Shown piece after piece: positions 23,174 through 33,586 of a DNA stretch of 64,000 nt. Position numbers and translations under genes: made by a program. Numbering within the stretch: the stretch's first letter is position 1; the number at the start of each line of letters is the position of its first letter. Location: the NCBI GenBank assembly GCA_035079005.1, contig CM068714.1, positions 15,931,216 to 15,995,215 of the forward strand, read 5' to 3'. Origin of the DNA: Fraxinus americana (lineage: Eukaryota; Streptophyta; Magnoliopsida; Lamiales; Oleaceae). The notes below the pieces were generated by a model that saw nothing but the letters and a program-made list of their open reading frames with translations, ran no database searches and was not told the origin of the DNA.

Positions 23174-23747
23174 TGGCGCTAACGTACCATGAGTTGGCGG
23201 ATCGACGTAAGAATGGAAAGTAATCGACGACATTTCCTAATTGGGGTCAATTTTGAACACGTTTTGGTATTTTGGCCATAACTTTGGCTACGGTTGTCAG
23301 AATCACGCCCGTGACCCCAATTCGGAAAGCTCGTTTCGGCGCGCACGTCATGGGCACCCAACTATGCTCGGTGTGCATCGGATTCGAGGTCAAATTCAGC
23401 TGTTTTCCCTTCCGAATCGTCAATTTAAGTTATTTTTTGCTATTTATGGTAATATTTCGGTTTCCCTTTTGACATAGAATAATTGCTCGATTTGAGCCGA
23501 ATTTTGGTGATATTGTTTCTTTTATTAAGTATTTTATTTTGGTATGAATATCAGAATTTTGCTATTTTTGGCAAAATTCCGATTATTATTATTTTCTGGC
23601 TATTTAACCCGGCTTGTGGGTTATTTTCATTCGGTTGTTGAATAATAAAGAATTTTCTCGTTTTTCTTTGTGTTTCTCTTGCGTTCTTCTCTGTTTTTTG
23701 TCAATTGAACCCCGCCTACAGAATAATCACTATTCTGCCCGGCGTCA
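23121..23747 (+). repeat. 3' LTR of the young gypsy element
   Basis: 627 bp, nearly identical to the 5' LTR. Differences seen: first base T to C, two G/A changes near 23,350-23,362 and one G/A near 23,554. It ends GGCGTCA directly before the second GCATG. Confidence 0.95.
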
Positions 23748-23752
23748 GCATG

Positions 23753-25932
23753 CATGTTTTTTGGTGCATTTTGACAACTAATGTAAATAAGATACCATAA
23801 GTATTTCACACGTAACTTCGTACTTCGTAAGAGAGCTGGTAAAAGTGTATGAATTAAGCTACATATTTACCAATATCACACTAAACACGATTCCAGTAAG
23901 AAATATTTAAGAATACACTTCTCTTAAAGCAGCGTAGTATGTATGCTAATATCATTGTCAAGCAAATTTTCAACTAAATCCCTGATATTCTGTTGCAATT
24001 CATTTCCTGTAGACTTTAAGGCAAAAAATATTATCCAGAAACTTGTTACAAGACCTCTCAGACAAACTCTGGAAATTTGATGAACTTAGTGTGTTACTTT
24101 TGTTGAATTAAGTCACTTTTTGATCTACCCCTTTGTCACACGTTTTTTGTATTGGTCAAGCACTAGTCATTGTGATTTGTTAGGCTAGTTAGTCCTACTA
24201 CAAGTTGATGTATTTGACTAAGTATCTAGTAGTGGTAGTTGGTAGAAAGGTGAATAAAATATTATTTATTTTGCATCATGTAAGACCTTAAGAAAAGGGA
24301 GGCCGCGTACTGTCTTTGTGAATCAATTCAATCAGATTTCCCTCCTCTTTGTCTTCTAAGTTCTAATAAAATTATTTCCATTAGCAAAATCTTTGAATAC
24401 CTTTGAGTTGAGAAAGATCTTTAACTCAAAAAACTTGAAGAAAGCAATAACCATTTGAAGCATTTATATCTAGATGCTTGGGTTATTACTTTCGATTACA
24501 TGCACATAACAAAATGACAATATAATTTGTCTCAGTAAAACCCTGTCGGAGAAGCTAGTGAATTTTTTTCTCACATCAACCATTGGACAATTCTAAATAC
24601 TCTTTCAGTCAGGCTCACAACAACTGTAGGCTACTGATGCAGCACCAATGAAATATTCAAAAACGAATAACGCGTCTTGAAATGCATTGATTTTAAAAAT
24701 AAACAAGAATTTAGGAAATCAAAACTGGATGATTCACAAAGAATGCCTAGACTTTATTCTTGATCGTTAAATAATCAATTCTAAGGACGAACAATTTGGA
24801 CTGAAAGTTTGAAAAAAAAACTCTCACAAACAGCTTTTATACAATTTTTATCAACAACAAATTCAACAGACCAAGATACTGTTTGTGGCTATTCAATAGA
24901 AAACTATGAAGCATTGACATGGACACGAGTGCACTGCACAACACGACACAAACACATTCAAGTAAGTGGGACACGACAAGCCGAGGATATGTCGAATAAA
25001 ATGACACTGATCTTTTTTCTTTGTTTGTTTGTTTTATTTTTTTTTCCAGTAAATATGACAGAGAATTTGAGGAGGACGAACAATGAAAAGTTGGCGTTTA
25101 TTGTAATACGAAATTGATGGAAAGTCTTTTAGTAAAAATGTGGGCCTTTTTAAACGAAAGGAAATAGTACAAAATGGTGAATTTGTTTAGTAAAATTTGA
25201 GCCTTCTTTGGAGAGAGAATCAGAATATATGTGTATTTGCAACTTCTTTTAGGGTTTCTTTTCACATTTGCTGATTTTACCTAATCAAATCAAAGTGCCG
25301 CCGCCATCTCCTCGATAAATTTCTCCGCGTTATCTCTTCAAAATTTCTCAGATCTGATCCCACTCTCCATCTGACTGTATCAAGAATGCAATTTTGTTTT
25401 GCCTGAGTTTCTGTCTCATTTTATTGGTTTGAATACTTCAAAAATGACCTTGCCTTGTTGTTGAGATGTCGTAAACATGTCAAAAATTTGTACCCAGCAT
25501 GTCCAAATAAAAAAAAATGTAAAACAAAGAAGACAACATGCCACCTAACGCATCGGACTCATGTCCAGTGCCTGTCAAACACCGAGACACATGCTCAAGG
25601 GGTATGTGTGTGCGCTTCAGAGATGGAAAGCCTAATGACCTATACAAAATTGAAAGTCTCACCCTAGATTCCTATCTTTTATTCCCTAATTAAATAAAAG
25701 ACCTAAAAATAGAAATTAAAAAACTTTAAACTGTTCCAATCCCAATAGTTTTTTTCTCTGTCAGACTGCTTCTAATACAGACAAATAAGTGTGTGCTTAA
25801 ATATGTGCTGCTCTATCCAAGCAAAAAGGAATATTGAAAAACTAGATATGTTGAATCAAATGAAAAGCATATATGTGCGTGTAAATCTCATAAAAAAGGT
25901 TCTAGACTAAAAGATATAATGAAGAATTGAAC
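23753..25932 (-). other. Intron 1 of SUMO unit 1, long form
   Basis: No host gene is recognised. The sequence matches intron 1 of units 2, 3 and 4 (TTTTTGGTGCATATTGACAA, GAGCTGGTAAAAG, TTTACCAATAT). Two segments retain protein-like text in several units on the minus strand: about 25,505-25,420 (TTSQQQGKVIFEVFKPIK) and about 25,375-25,295 (RDNAEKFIEEMAAAL, with stops). Between them lies GACACG-type low-complexity text common in plant introns. Confidence 0.6.
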
Positions 25933-26013
25933 CTGTGCCTTTATACGGAGTACGATTTTTGGATGGTCATTTGGCGTCTGTAGGGGTCGCTAGCCATTTG
26001 AATTGACAGCCAT

Positions 26014-26292
26014 TTTTGGATGTGGGGAAAGTATGTTTGTAAAATAGAGAGAGATAAAGTGTTGTGTGGGTAACTTTGTGATGAAATCAATGGTGACGTC
26101 TAAAAAGAAAACAACAACTACATGATACGATCAATGAAATATATGAAAATGGGGCCCATGAACTGGACCTATTATTTAATGAAACCTGGACCTGCACCAC
26201 CATTGCAGCTTAAAATTCTTGTAAATTCTTTTAACATTTGAACTACCCATATGTCAAAAATTATGTTGTAAGTAAATCAGTCAATCTTTGTC
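26014..26292 (-). promoter_or_regulatory. Upstream region of SUMO unit 1
   Basis: This region precedes the exon 1 ATG and is homologous to the regions before units 3, 4 and 5 (TTGTGTGGGTAACTTTGTGATGAAA-like, split here by differences). Units 1 and 5 share a TATATTT-like AT run about 130-140 bp upstream of the ATG. Promoter activity is inferred from position only. Confidence 0.4.
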
Positions 26293-27344
26293 CACTGGCA
26301 GAGCCAGCACTCAGTGAGCCACCGTGGCCGCCGTGCTGGCTCCGTAGAAATTTATAGTTTGGGCAAACCGCTCGTCGCTCGAGCTGCCGGCGAGCGGTTT
26401 GTCAGATTTTTTATTTTTTTAAAAAAACAAGGGGTGCTTCTGACCATTCATTTCTGCTGCATCTCCTGGTAGAAGTTCTACATGCCAGCAGTCCTCATCT
26501 CAGTTGATTGAATTTTACATTTTATCTTAATTCTCAATTTGACTTGCGAGATGCAGGTGCGTGGGAAGAAAAGGAAAATTTAGAACGTGATAACTAGGGA
26601 AATATATACAGCATTTAAAATGCCATTTATGTATTACCTGCTAATGTATTTTCTTTAGACAAACAGCACATCCCCTTCCCTGCAAAAGATGATGCACGCT
26701 AAACTCAACAAACCTGTCATTGAAGTTTTAGTTTGGCATAAATTAACAATAATATAACAAAAGAACAAGTAATACGAGATGCAGATTTATTTGAATGTGT
26801 AGAAATAGATATGTAGATGTGCCTTACCGCACGCCCTTCCTCTTTCTCTCTCCAGGCTTCCTCCACCTGGACATTCTATTGCATTGCAATTCAATTTGCC
26901 CATTGCCTTGCTGTGTAGCAACCTCGAGCACTTACTCAATTCTTGCGATTTCAGTATCGGTAAAGGTGTAATAATTCTGCTAAAGTTAATGTAGCAAAGT
27001 GCGTCATTTCTGGATTGATTGATGTGTATTTCTAAATGCCAGTTTCACCTAATGACCACCCATAGATGTATGCCTAACATATTTTGTATTTTGTTTGTGG
27101 AAGTACTTATGTCCTATTAGTGTGATAAATGTTTTCATGTAAGTATTGTGTTGGCTTTATGGACAATCCTCGGAAAAATTTCTTCCAGACTTTACATTTT
27201 AGTGCATTTATATATATTAATTGAATTTTTTTAATATTATTTAATTAAATATTAGTAAACGATCTCATTATTGATGTCGTCGAATGTCAACGGTCAATGG
27301 ACAACGGCCGTTCTATCTCACCAACATTCCTGGATCCGTCACTG
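26293..27344. mobile_element. Non-autonomous hAT element, 1.05 kb
   Basis: Left end CACTGGCAGAGCCAG and right end (inverted) CAGTGACGGATCCAG match the plant hAT terminus CAGTGGCGGAGCCAG. Flanks are TCTTTGTC at 26,285-26,292 and GCTTTGTC at 27,345-27,352, an 8-bp duplication with one mismatch. Other array units read straight through this site (CTTTGTCCAC then TTGTAC). Near the left end are two strong hairpins: GAGCCAGCAC/GTGCTGGCTC and AACCGCTCG/CGAGCGGTT. No transposase is encoded. Confidence 0.75.
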
Positions 27345-27544
27345 GCTTTGTCCATCTCTGCTGTTGTGAAACAAAAAATGAAGTATTTGAGAAAAAAATA
27401 TTTAAACTAACATACAAAATATTAAATACCAAAAACAATCCACCAATCTACTACGAATATACTGCGCAGGGAAAATTTATTAATTTATCCTCTAAAACAT
27501 AGAAGATGTGTTGATTGATTCACAGTATTTCTAAAGGCCAAACT

Positions 27545-28388
27545 AGCTTTCCTGCCTCTCCAACCTACTCCAGTGTGAATGCCAAGTAGCCACCTCCAGA
27601 TTGATGCATAAACGCCTCGATGCAATCTCATCTTTCACTTTACATGATTATATATGTCATTCCATAATCAGAAATTCACTTTACATGCTAGAATATTCAA
27701 GGAAATATAATTTGTAGTATTAAGCGTAAAGTACTTTTCTTTGGGATATAAAATGGAAATTTTCAAAAAATGTGGGGTTTCTTAACAGAATAAATTTCAT
27801 AATGGTAACTATTTGACCATTTTTCTCAAACATATTATATTAAAGAAACTCATCACAAGAGTTACAAAGACAAATAACCTCAAAATGTAGTCTGTGTTAA
27901 AGAAGCCTGTAGAGGATTTATGAACTATGATGAAAGAAAACAAAGATGATCAAGAAAGGAAATTTACCTCGATGGTAGGCTTCATCTCCATCCTGTCATA
28001 CCAAGAGCAAAATGATGTAAAGAGAAAATGTTTAGGATCTCGGGACCATGTACATAAGCCAAATGGGCGTACATACTTTTTGGTGCATATTGACAATTAA
28101 TGTAAACAAAATACCAAAAAGAAATTGCGCACAAAACTTTGTATTTCGTAAAGGAGCTGGTAAAAGTATCTGATTTAACCTACATATTCGCCAAATTTAT
28201 ACTAAAAGTGATTCCAGTGAAAAGTACTTAACTGCGTTGCTGTTAGCGTAGCGTAGAATAGATACTCATATAATGGTTAAGTAAATATTCAACTAAATCC
28301 CAGATTTCCCCTAATCAAAACACAGTGCTGCCACCATCTCCTCCACAAATTTCTCAGCATCATCTCTCCGAAAGTTCTCAATTGGATC
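27545..28388 (-). pseudogene. SUMO-like array unit 2 remnant
   Basis: The exon 3 relic at about 27,640-27,560 still reads DCIEAFMHQSGGGYLAFTLE before a stop, but with a deletion near the MEDED motif. Exon 2 is reduced to 25 bp (27,992-27,968, DGDEAYHR...), with its AG acceptor and GT donor both kept, so 125 bp were lost from inside the exon. Intron 1 is the short form, and the conserved segment at about 28,390-28,320 reads IENFRRDDAEKFVEEMVAAL. Homology stops at 28,388, where foreign DNA begins; exon 1 is missing. Confidence 0.75.
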
Positions 28389-29136
28389 CCACTAGCGGCG
28401 TCAAACCGGCCGGCTTGATATGGCCCACCCGGGACCAATCTGGTAAAATTACCTGCGAACCAGGCTGTGATCCAAATGGGCGAGTTCACGGGCCTGGGGA
28501 TGAAAACTCCTATCTGAGCCAGTTAAAAAGACCAGGCCCGATGATTAACCATTGGGCCATTAATATTTTAAAATTTGTGTTTCTAAAGAAGGTAGATATG
28601 CGCCTTCTCTGAAGAAGTTGTGACAGCCTTCAGACTATCACAACCTTCTTACGCTAACTATAGTCTTCCCTTTCTTTAAAGGCTGATGGGATTTGCTTAT
28701 GCAATTCTACTGCTGAATTTAAAATTATTGACATTTTGGCGACGTTCCTTTTTTAGTGTATAAATATTTTTTTTATTTACAAAATTGTTAACAATCAACC
28801 TTTATTTTTCTAGTTATAAATATTTAGTAACTTATTAATTACTAGTTATTACTGTGTTATGGAATCCCATGATTTTTTTGCTGATAATATTAATTTACAT
28901 TATAGTTACTCTATAATTATGATGATATTCCAGATTGGATCACGTGGCTAACAAAAATAAATAAATTCATGTGCGGAAAATTTTTAGAGTTGATTCATAT
29001 ATATGGGGTTGCGATCAAGGCATCGGCAAGTTCCAGCAACACAAAAAATCTTTATCTTAAGGAAGAGAGAAATTTAGATGCTACATAAAGTCAAATTACT
29101 TTTTTCCTCTCTCTTTGTTGATCAATTACTTTTTTC
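28389..29136. other. Unassigned insertion sequence
   Basis: No gene recognised. 28,389-28,560 is GC-richer than its surroundings (CCGGCCGGCTTG, CCCACCCGGGACC). A hairpin with arms AAGAAGTTGTGA and TCACAACCTTCTT lies at about 28,612-28,653. The rest is AT-rich. Confidence 0.4.
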
Positions 29137-29367
29137 TCAATTTCTTATTTGAGAAGAGAATGAGAATTGAAATGTCCGAATATTTGGCCAATAAGTGAGA
29201 TGCCCTTCATTTTTGTAGAAGATAAATACTTTGAGAAGTTTATACAAAAGTATGTTGAGCCCTCTTAATGAAACCAAAGTTGTAAACATAGTACAAATGT
29301 TAGTATACTCCTCATCATCAAAACTAGCTGGGATTTCAGAATTTAAGAGAAAAGAGTTCAAAGACTC

Positions 29368-30394
29368 CTAAATGAGTACGTCAATCATAAATGTTTGATG
29401 ACATTCATTGTCCTCATGTGGCTGCTTTGTGATGTGAAAAATATTGAATTCTAAAGTTATGTTCCCAAAAGAAATATTCATTAGATCATTCCTACAATTT
29501 ATAAGAGCATTAGTTGTAGCGAAAAAGTCTACCAAGAATAATAGGAATTTTAGAATCAACCTTTACATCAAAAACCAAGAAGTCCATAGGATAGTAAAAT
29601 TTGTCAATTTGAATCAATACATCCTCAACTACCCCCCCCCCCCCCCCATGCCTAATGGTGGACCTATCAGCTAATTGTAAGACCACAGAAGTCGGTTTTA
29701 TCTCACCTAAACCTAACAACAAGTAAATTGCATAAGGCATGAGATTTACACTTATCCCTAAATTAAGAAGAGCTTGTACAAACTCATGGTTCCCAATGAC
29801 ACAAGGCACAGTAGGACAACCAGTGTCCTTATACTTCGGTGGGATCCTTTGCTCAATCATCGCACTCACTTGCTCAGTTAAGAAAGCAGTTTTCTTATGG
29901 TGCTTTCTCTTCACAGTGTACAAGTTCTTAAGAACTTTAGCATATGTAGGAACCTGGGAAATCACATGCAAGAGAGGCAGATTGATTTTTACTTGCTTGA
30001 GATGTTCTAGGATTTCACTATGTTGACCGAAAGATTTCGGTGTAGGGTTAAGAGCTTGAGGGAAAGGCACTCTAATCGGGTTTTCCACCACTTCCTCACT
30101 AGGGCTATTCTCACTAGACTCATTTTCAGTTCCCCTGGGCTTGGGGATTGGTTCTATGACTTTCTCTGATCTAGTGGTTATGGTTTTTACTTCCTTAAAA
30201 TTGTTTTTTTCCAATCTTGAGGTTTGTACCATATGTTGCCTTGTAGGATTTAGTTGAGGCTCAGCTGAAATTCCCGAAAAATAAGCATAGGGCTTTTTGT
30301 ATGTCCCTAAGGCGTTACAGTGTTGCTCATAAACCCCATTTATGTCAGCAAAAGTACTACACTTTTGTGCTAGATGATCAGTTCCACCATACAC
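29368..30394 (-). pseudogene. Athila gag C-terminus and aspartic protease
   Basis: The frame from 30,394 carries the CCHC remnant (YGGTDHLAQKC), then a linker with TRSEKVIEPIPKPRGT, then the pepsin-like domain: TVPCVIGNHEFVQALLNLGI where a DLGAS active site is expected, then PIILGR. The aspartate of the motif is replaced (ALLNLGIS), so catalysis would be lost. A frameshift near 29,550 passes into a second frame (ATTNALINCRNDLMNISFG) ending at 29,368. Confidence 0.75.
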
Positions 30395-30465
30395 AAAACA
30401 GGGTCCTAGAGACTCAACACTGGATACATTCTGTGTAGATTTTGAGTCCTTGGCACGTAGGATTT

Positions 30466-31370
30466 CTAGATAGTGAGGGCTTCTACTTTGGCTCTAAGGC
30501 TATCATCCTCTCTAAAATGATAAATACATGTGCTAGTGAAATTTTCTGTGGTTCGTGACCTATTGGTACTCTCAGTAACGCTAGGTCCAGTCCAAGTATG
30601 AGTTTGTTTCGCTAGGTCATCTAGATATTCTATAGCCTCATCAGGATCTTTTTTTAAAGATTCACCGTTACACATCACCTCTACGAATTGACGTTCCCTA
30701 GGTGTTAATCTCTCATAGAAAAAGCTCACAATACGCCAACTCTCATAACTGTGGTGGGGATAAAGGGCTTGTAGTTCTTTATATCTTTCCAAGCTTGGTA
30801 TAAGGTTTCTCTATCCTTTTGAGTAAAGAACGAAATTTGTTTTTTCAAGGCACTAGTTTTATAGTGGGACAAGTATTTATTAAAGAATACTTTAGTCATT
30901 TCAGTCCAAGTGCTAATCAACCATGGTCTCAACGAATACAGCGAGCTTTTAGCTCATTCTTTAAGAGAAAATGGAAAAAAAATTAGAGTGACTGCGTCTG
31001 TTGTACCATGTTGATTGTGGAAGGTAGCAACCACCTCCTCAAATTCCCTAATATGTACGTATAGATTTTCATTTTTAAGTCCATGAAAAGTGGGAAGAAG
31101 TTGAATAATTCACGGTTTAAGTTCCATACGTGGCATATTAGGCAGAAACATGATGCATGATAGTGGGAATGTGCGCGTGGGGTTAAGATAATCCTGTAAA
31201 TTCCTATAAAGTGCATCGCCATATTCACTATTAGTCAGAGTGTTGTGATGTGTGGTGTTCGTGGCAACAGATGCAGTATCAAAGATAGGGTTAGAAAGTG
31301 ATTCAAACACTGGAAAAGGTCATTCGGTAGAGCTTTCGTGCTCGCCTTGATCCATGCTCATAAAACACAA
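30466..31370 (-). pseudogene. Athila gag, frameshifted
   Basis: The N-terminus near 31,370 is followed by the Retrotrans_gag region: MRPWLISTWTEMTKVFFNKY at about 30,932 and KEL..LYPHHSYESWRIVSFFYE at about 30,780, with GLTPRERQFVE-like text. At least two frame changes occur. Gag would form the particle core; this copy cannot. Confidence 0.75.
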
Positions 31371-31508
31371 AAACTAAACTATATGAGAACAAAAAACAAT
31401 AACAAATAAGAAAATTAAATTAACTAAAAAGTTGTAAAGGAACGATATCATCCTTTTCAGTCGATCCCTTGGTATTTTGTACCATTTCCCTGGCAACACG
31501 CCAAAATT

Positions 31509-32789
31509 TGATTACGCCCAAAGAATAACGCGGTATTTGTAGCACAACTTTGAGGTGTCGATTCCATAGGGAGATGGAAAATTGCTCAAAGGATCAAAAG
31601 GTGAATGTTCTCTTGGAATGTATAATAGAATTTATTGCTTTATTGAAGTTTAAATCAAAGTTTGAAATAACGAAATTAAAATCAATGTTTGGAATAGTGA
31701 AGCGCCGGAATTCGCTCAATTGTATTGGGTCATTCAACATCAATTATTCATTATTTTTACTCAATTAGGGGTTTTCATCTCAACTCTCTAATCGGAAGAT
31801 ATATCGTTGGAAATCAATTTAATTCAATTGTAATCCTAGAATCTAGATTTCCTATAACACATTCCCACATTTTTCATTGGAATAAGATTAAGAAACGACC
31901 ATATAAGGTAGTAATTAATCACACCAATAATATAAATTTGAGATTAAAATTCAACAAATACTTCAATTATTCAATTGAAAGAGCGTGGCTAGATCTATGA
32001 AGAATTTAATAAAAGTTAAATCAATCTCAAACAAATTCATATAGGAAGAGTCTAAATCCTAGAATTATTCAACAAGGGAATATCAAATTACATGAATAGA
32101 AGGTGTGAAATCTCCAAATCCACTAAGTTCCTTCCTAGTTTTACCAAGAATTTTAGTTCTCCATAGAAATTTTGAGCAAAAACCAGAGAAAAATATGTAT
32201 GGAGGCGTCCTCCTTCGTTCTGGTACGTTTTAGGGTTGAAATATTGTGGAAGAAGTTGGTGTCCATTAAAAATTGACGTAAATTAGGAAACTGAGATTCG
32301 AGTCACAAATTACTACTATGCAACCACATAGTGATAGGTGATGCGGTCCTGTAGGAGTCCTAAACTGGGTGGTGGATTTCTCTGAAGGGGCACATGCGAC
32401 TGCATAGGGGATTAGGCTATGCGACCGCATAACTTATCCCACTTTCATAATTGTTGCGTTTTGGTCCTCGAACTTCGTTCCTCGTTTTGTGACTTCTTTC
32501 ACCACTTCTTCTTCTTCCCATGCTTTATTCATTAGCCTAATTTGACCTCGTCATCCTTATATCTTCGTTTTCCCTTCCGAGTTATCTTTGCGATATTTAC
32601 AATTTGGTCAATGTACTTTCATTTCCTTCAATTTGGTTCTTTTTCCACTTGTTTCTCATTATTTCCGCTACATTCATCATGTTGTCTTGCAAAATGTAAA
32701 CTATATAGAATTAAACTATATTCCAACATATTAATCAACAAATTTTCAAGTTTTGACAGTAAAATAAGTGGGTAAAAATGCACTTATCA
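31509..32789 (-). repeat. LTR of the Athila-like element
   Basis: 1,281 bp with TG...CA ends, defined on one side by the adjoining tRNA-Asp-like primer site and on the other by the junction with a LINE fragment at about 32,795. No second copy lies in the window, so the outer end is by inspection only. Confidence 0.65.
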
Positions 32790-33586
32790 TCAACCCTTCA
32801 CGAACTCCGAGCACGAGATAAACATGCCAGCACATCTAGCTTGACCCGAGCTTCTGTGAGCCGCTCAATCAGTATTAGCCTTCACCCAACCAGTTTCTGA
32901 AGCAGCTTGATGGGAGTCCCACAATCTACGGATGGCGAAGAATCAGCAGTTCATCATGAGACTTATATAGTTACCCTAGCCAGTTCATCGGCTTCCTTCC
33001 CTGTTATCTTAATGAAGAGCAAGTAACGCCCAGTAGGTATTAAATTCTGCTAAAAATTGCCTGATTGTTGGCTGTCCAAATGCTCATGAAAGTTGTTTTA
33101 CCATAACCAGCAAAATACTAAGTAATTGAGTGCTATAAGCACGATTCAAGCTTACTGATCAAACACTCTACCGACTGTGATGTATCAACTGGACGTCCGA
33201 AGATGTCTGCCAAAAACTACCACGCTCCTTTTGCAAATTCACAATGAAGAAATAAATGCTTGGAATTTTCTATAGCCTTTTGACAAAGCTGGCATCAAGA
33301 GGCTAAATACACTCGAGTAAGCACAACCTATCTTCCATTCCAACCTGTCGATGGAGAATTCTCCACAACAGGATTTGGTGAGAAGGTGGAATGAACATTG
33401 TCCAGATCCACTTACCCCCATTGAATTGGGCGGTCCTGAGGGTCAAAGTGCTTATAAGCCTCTTCGCGTGAAACCCATCCAGATGGGGGCCAAGTCCAAA
33501 TTAATTATTCCGGCAACCCAAGAAATTGGATAATGCTACCAATTAAGCTTCAAATTTCCAGAAATTTCTTCAAATAATCTATATAT

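Larger units (their letters stand above)
18181..23747 (+). mobile_element. Young Ty3/gypsy retrotransposon in intron 1 of SUMO unit 1
   Basis: Full-length element of 5,567 bp with two 627-bp LTRs that differ at about four positions, flanked by GCATG at 18,176-18,180 and 23,748-23,752. The initiator-Met type primer site TGGTATCAGAGC follows the 5' LTR. The internal order gag, protease, reverse transcriptase, RNase H, integrase is that of Ty3/gypsy. One frameshift near 21,417 and one nonsense codon at 22,103-22,105 break the polyprotein. It lies antisense to the SUMO gene. Confidence 0.95.
17469..26013 (-). pseudogene. SUMO-like array unit 1, whole locus
   Basis: Exon 1 is 26,013-25,933 (81 bp). 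It starts ATG (MAVNSNG), has TAG at codon 8 (25,992-25,990), then reads RPLQTPNDHPKIVLRIKAQ up to a GT donor; the KIVLRIKAQ end corresponds to the first strand of SUMO (ITLKVKGQ-like). Intron 1 runs 25,932-18,102 and contains the gypsy element at 18,181-23,747; without it intron 1 is about 2.3 kb. Exons 2 and 3 are intact. In functional SUMO genes the product is ligated through the exposed GG to lysines of target proteins. Here the early stop should block translation unless the genome copy is misread or another start is used. Confidence 0.8.
29137..32789 (-). mobile_element. Athila-like Ty3/gypsy element, 3' truncated
   Basis: Read on the minus strand: a 5' LTR (32,789-31,509, TGATAAGTG ... 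AATCA) and a primer site TTTGGCGTGTTGCC, a variant of the tRNA-Asp site used by Athila elements. Then come gag (about 31,370-30,460) and protease (about 30,394-29,370). Reverse transcriptase, RNase H, integrase and the 3' LTR are absent, so it is a 5' fragment. A run of about 17 C residues lies at 29,631-29,647 inside the protease region. Confidence 0.8.

Noticed and set aside
29739..30026. Plus-strand open frame over the Athila region
   Set aside because: It is the shadow of the minus-strand gag-protease frame, which has clear motif content.
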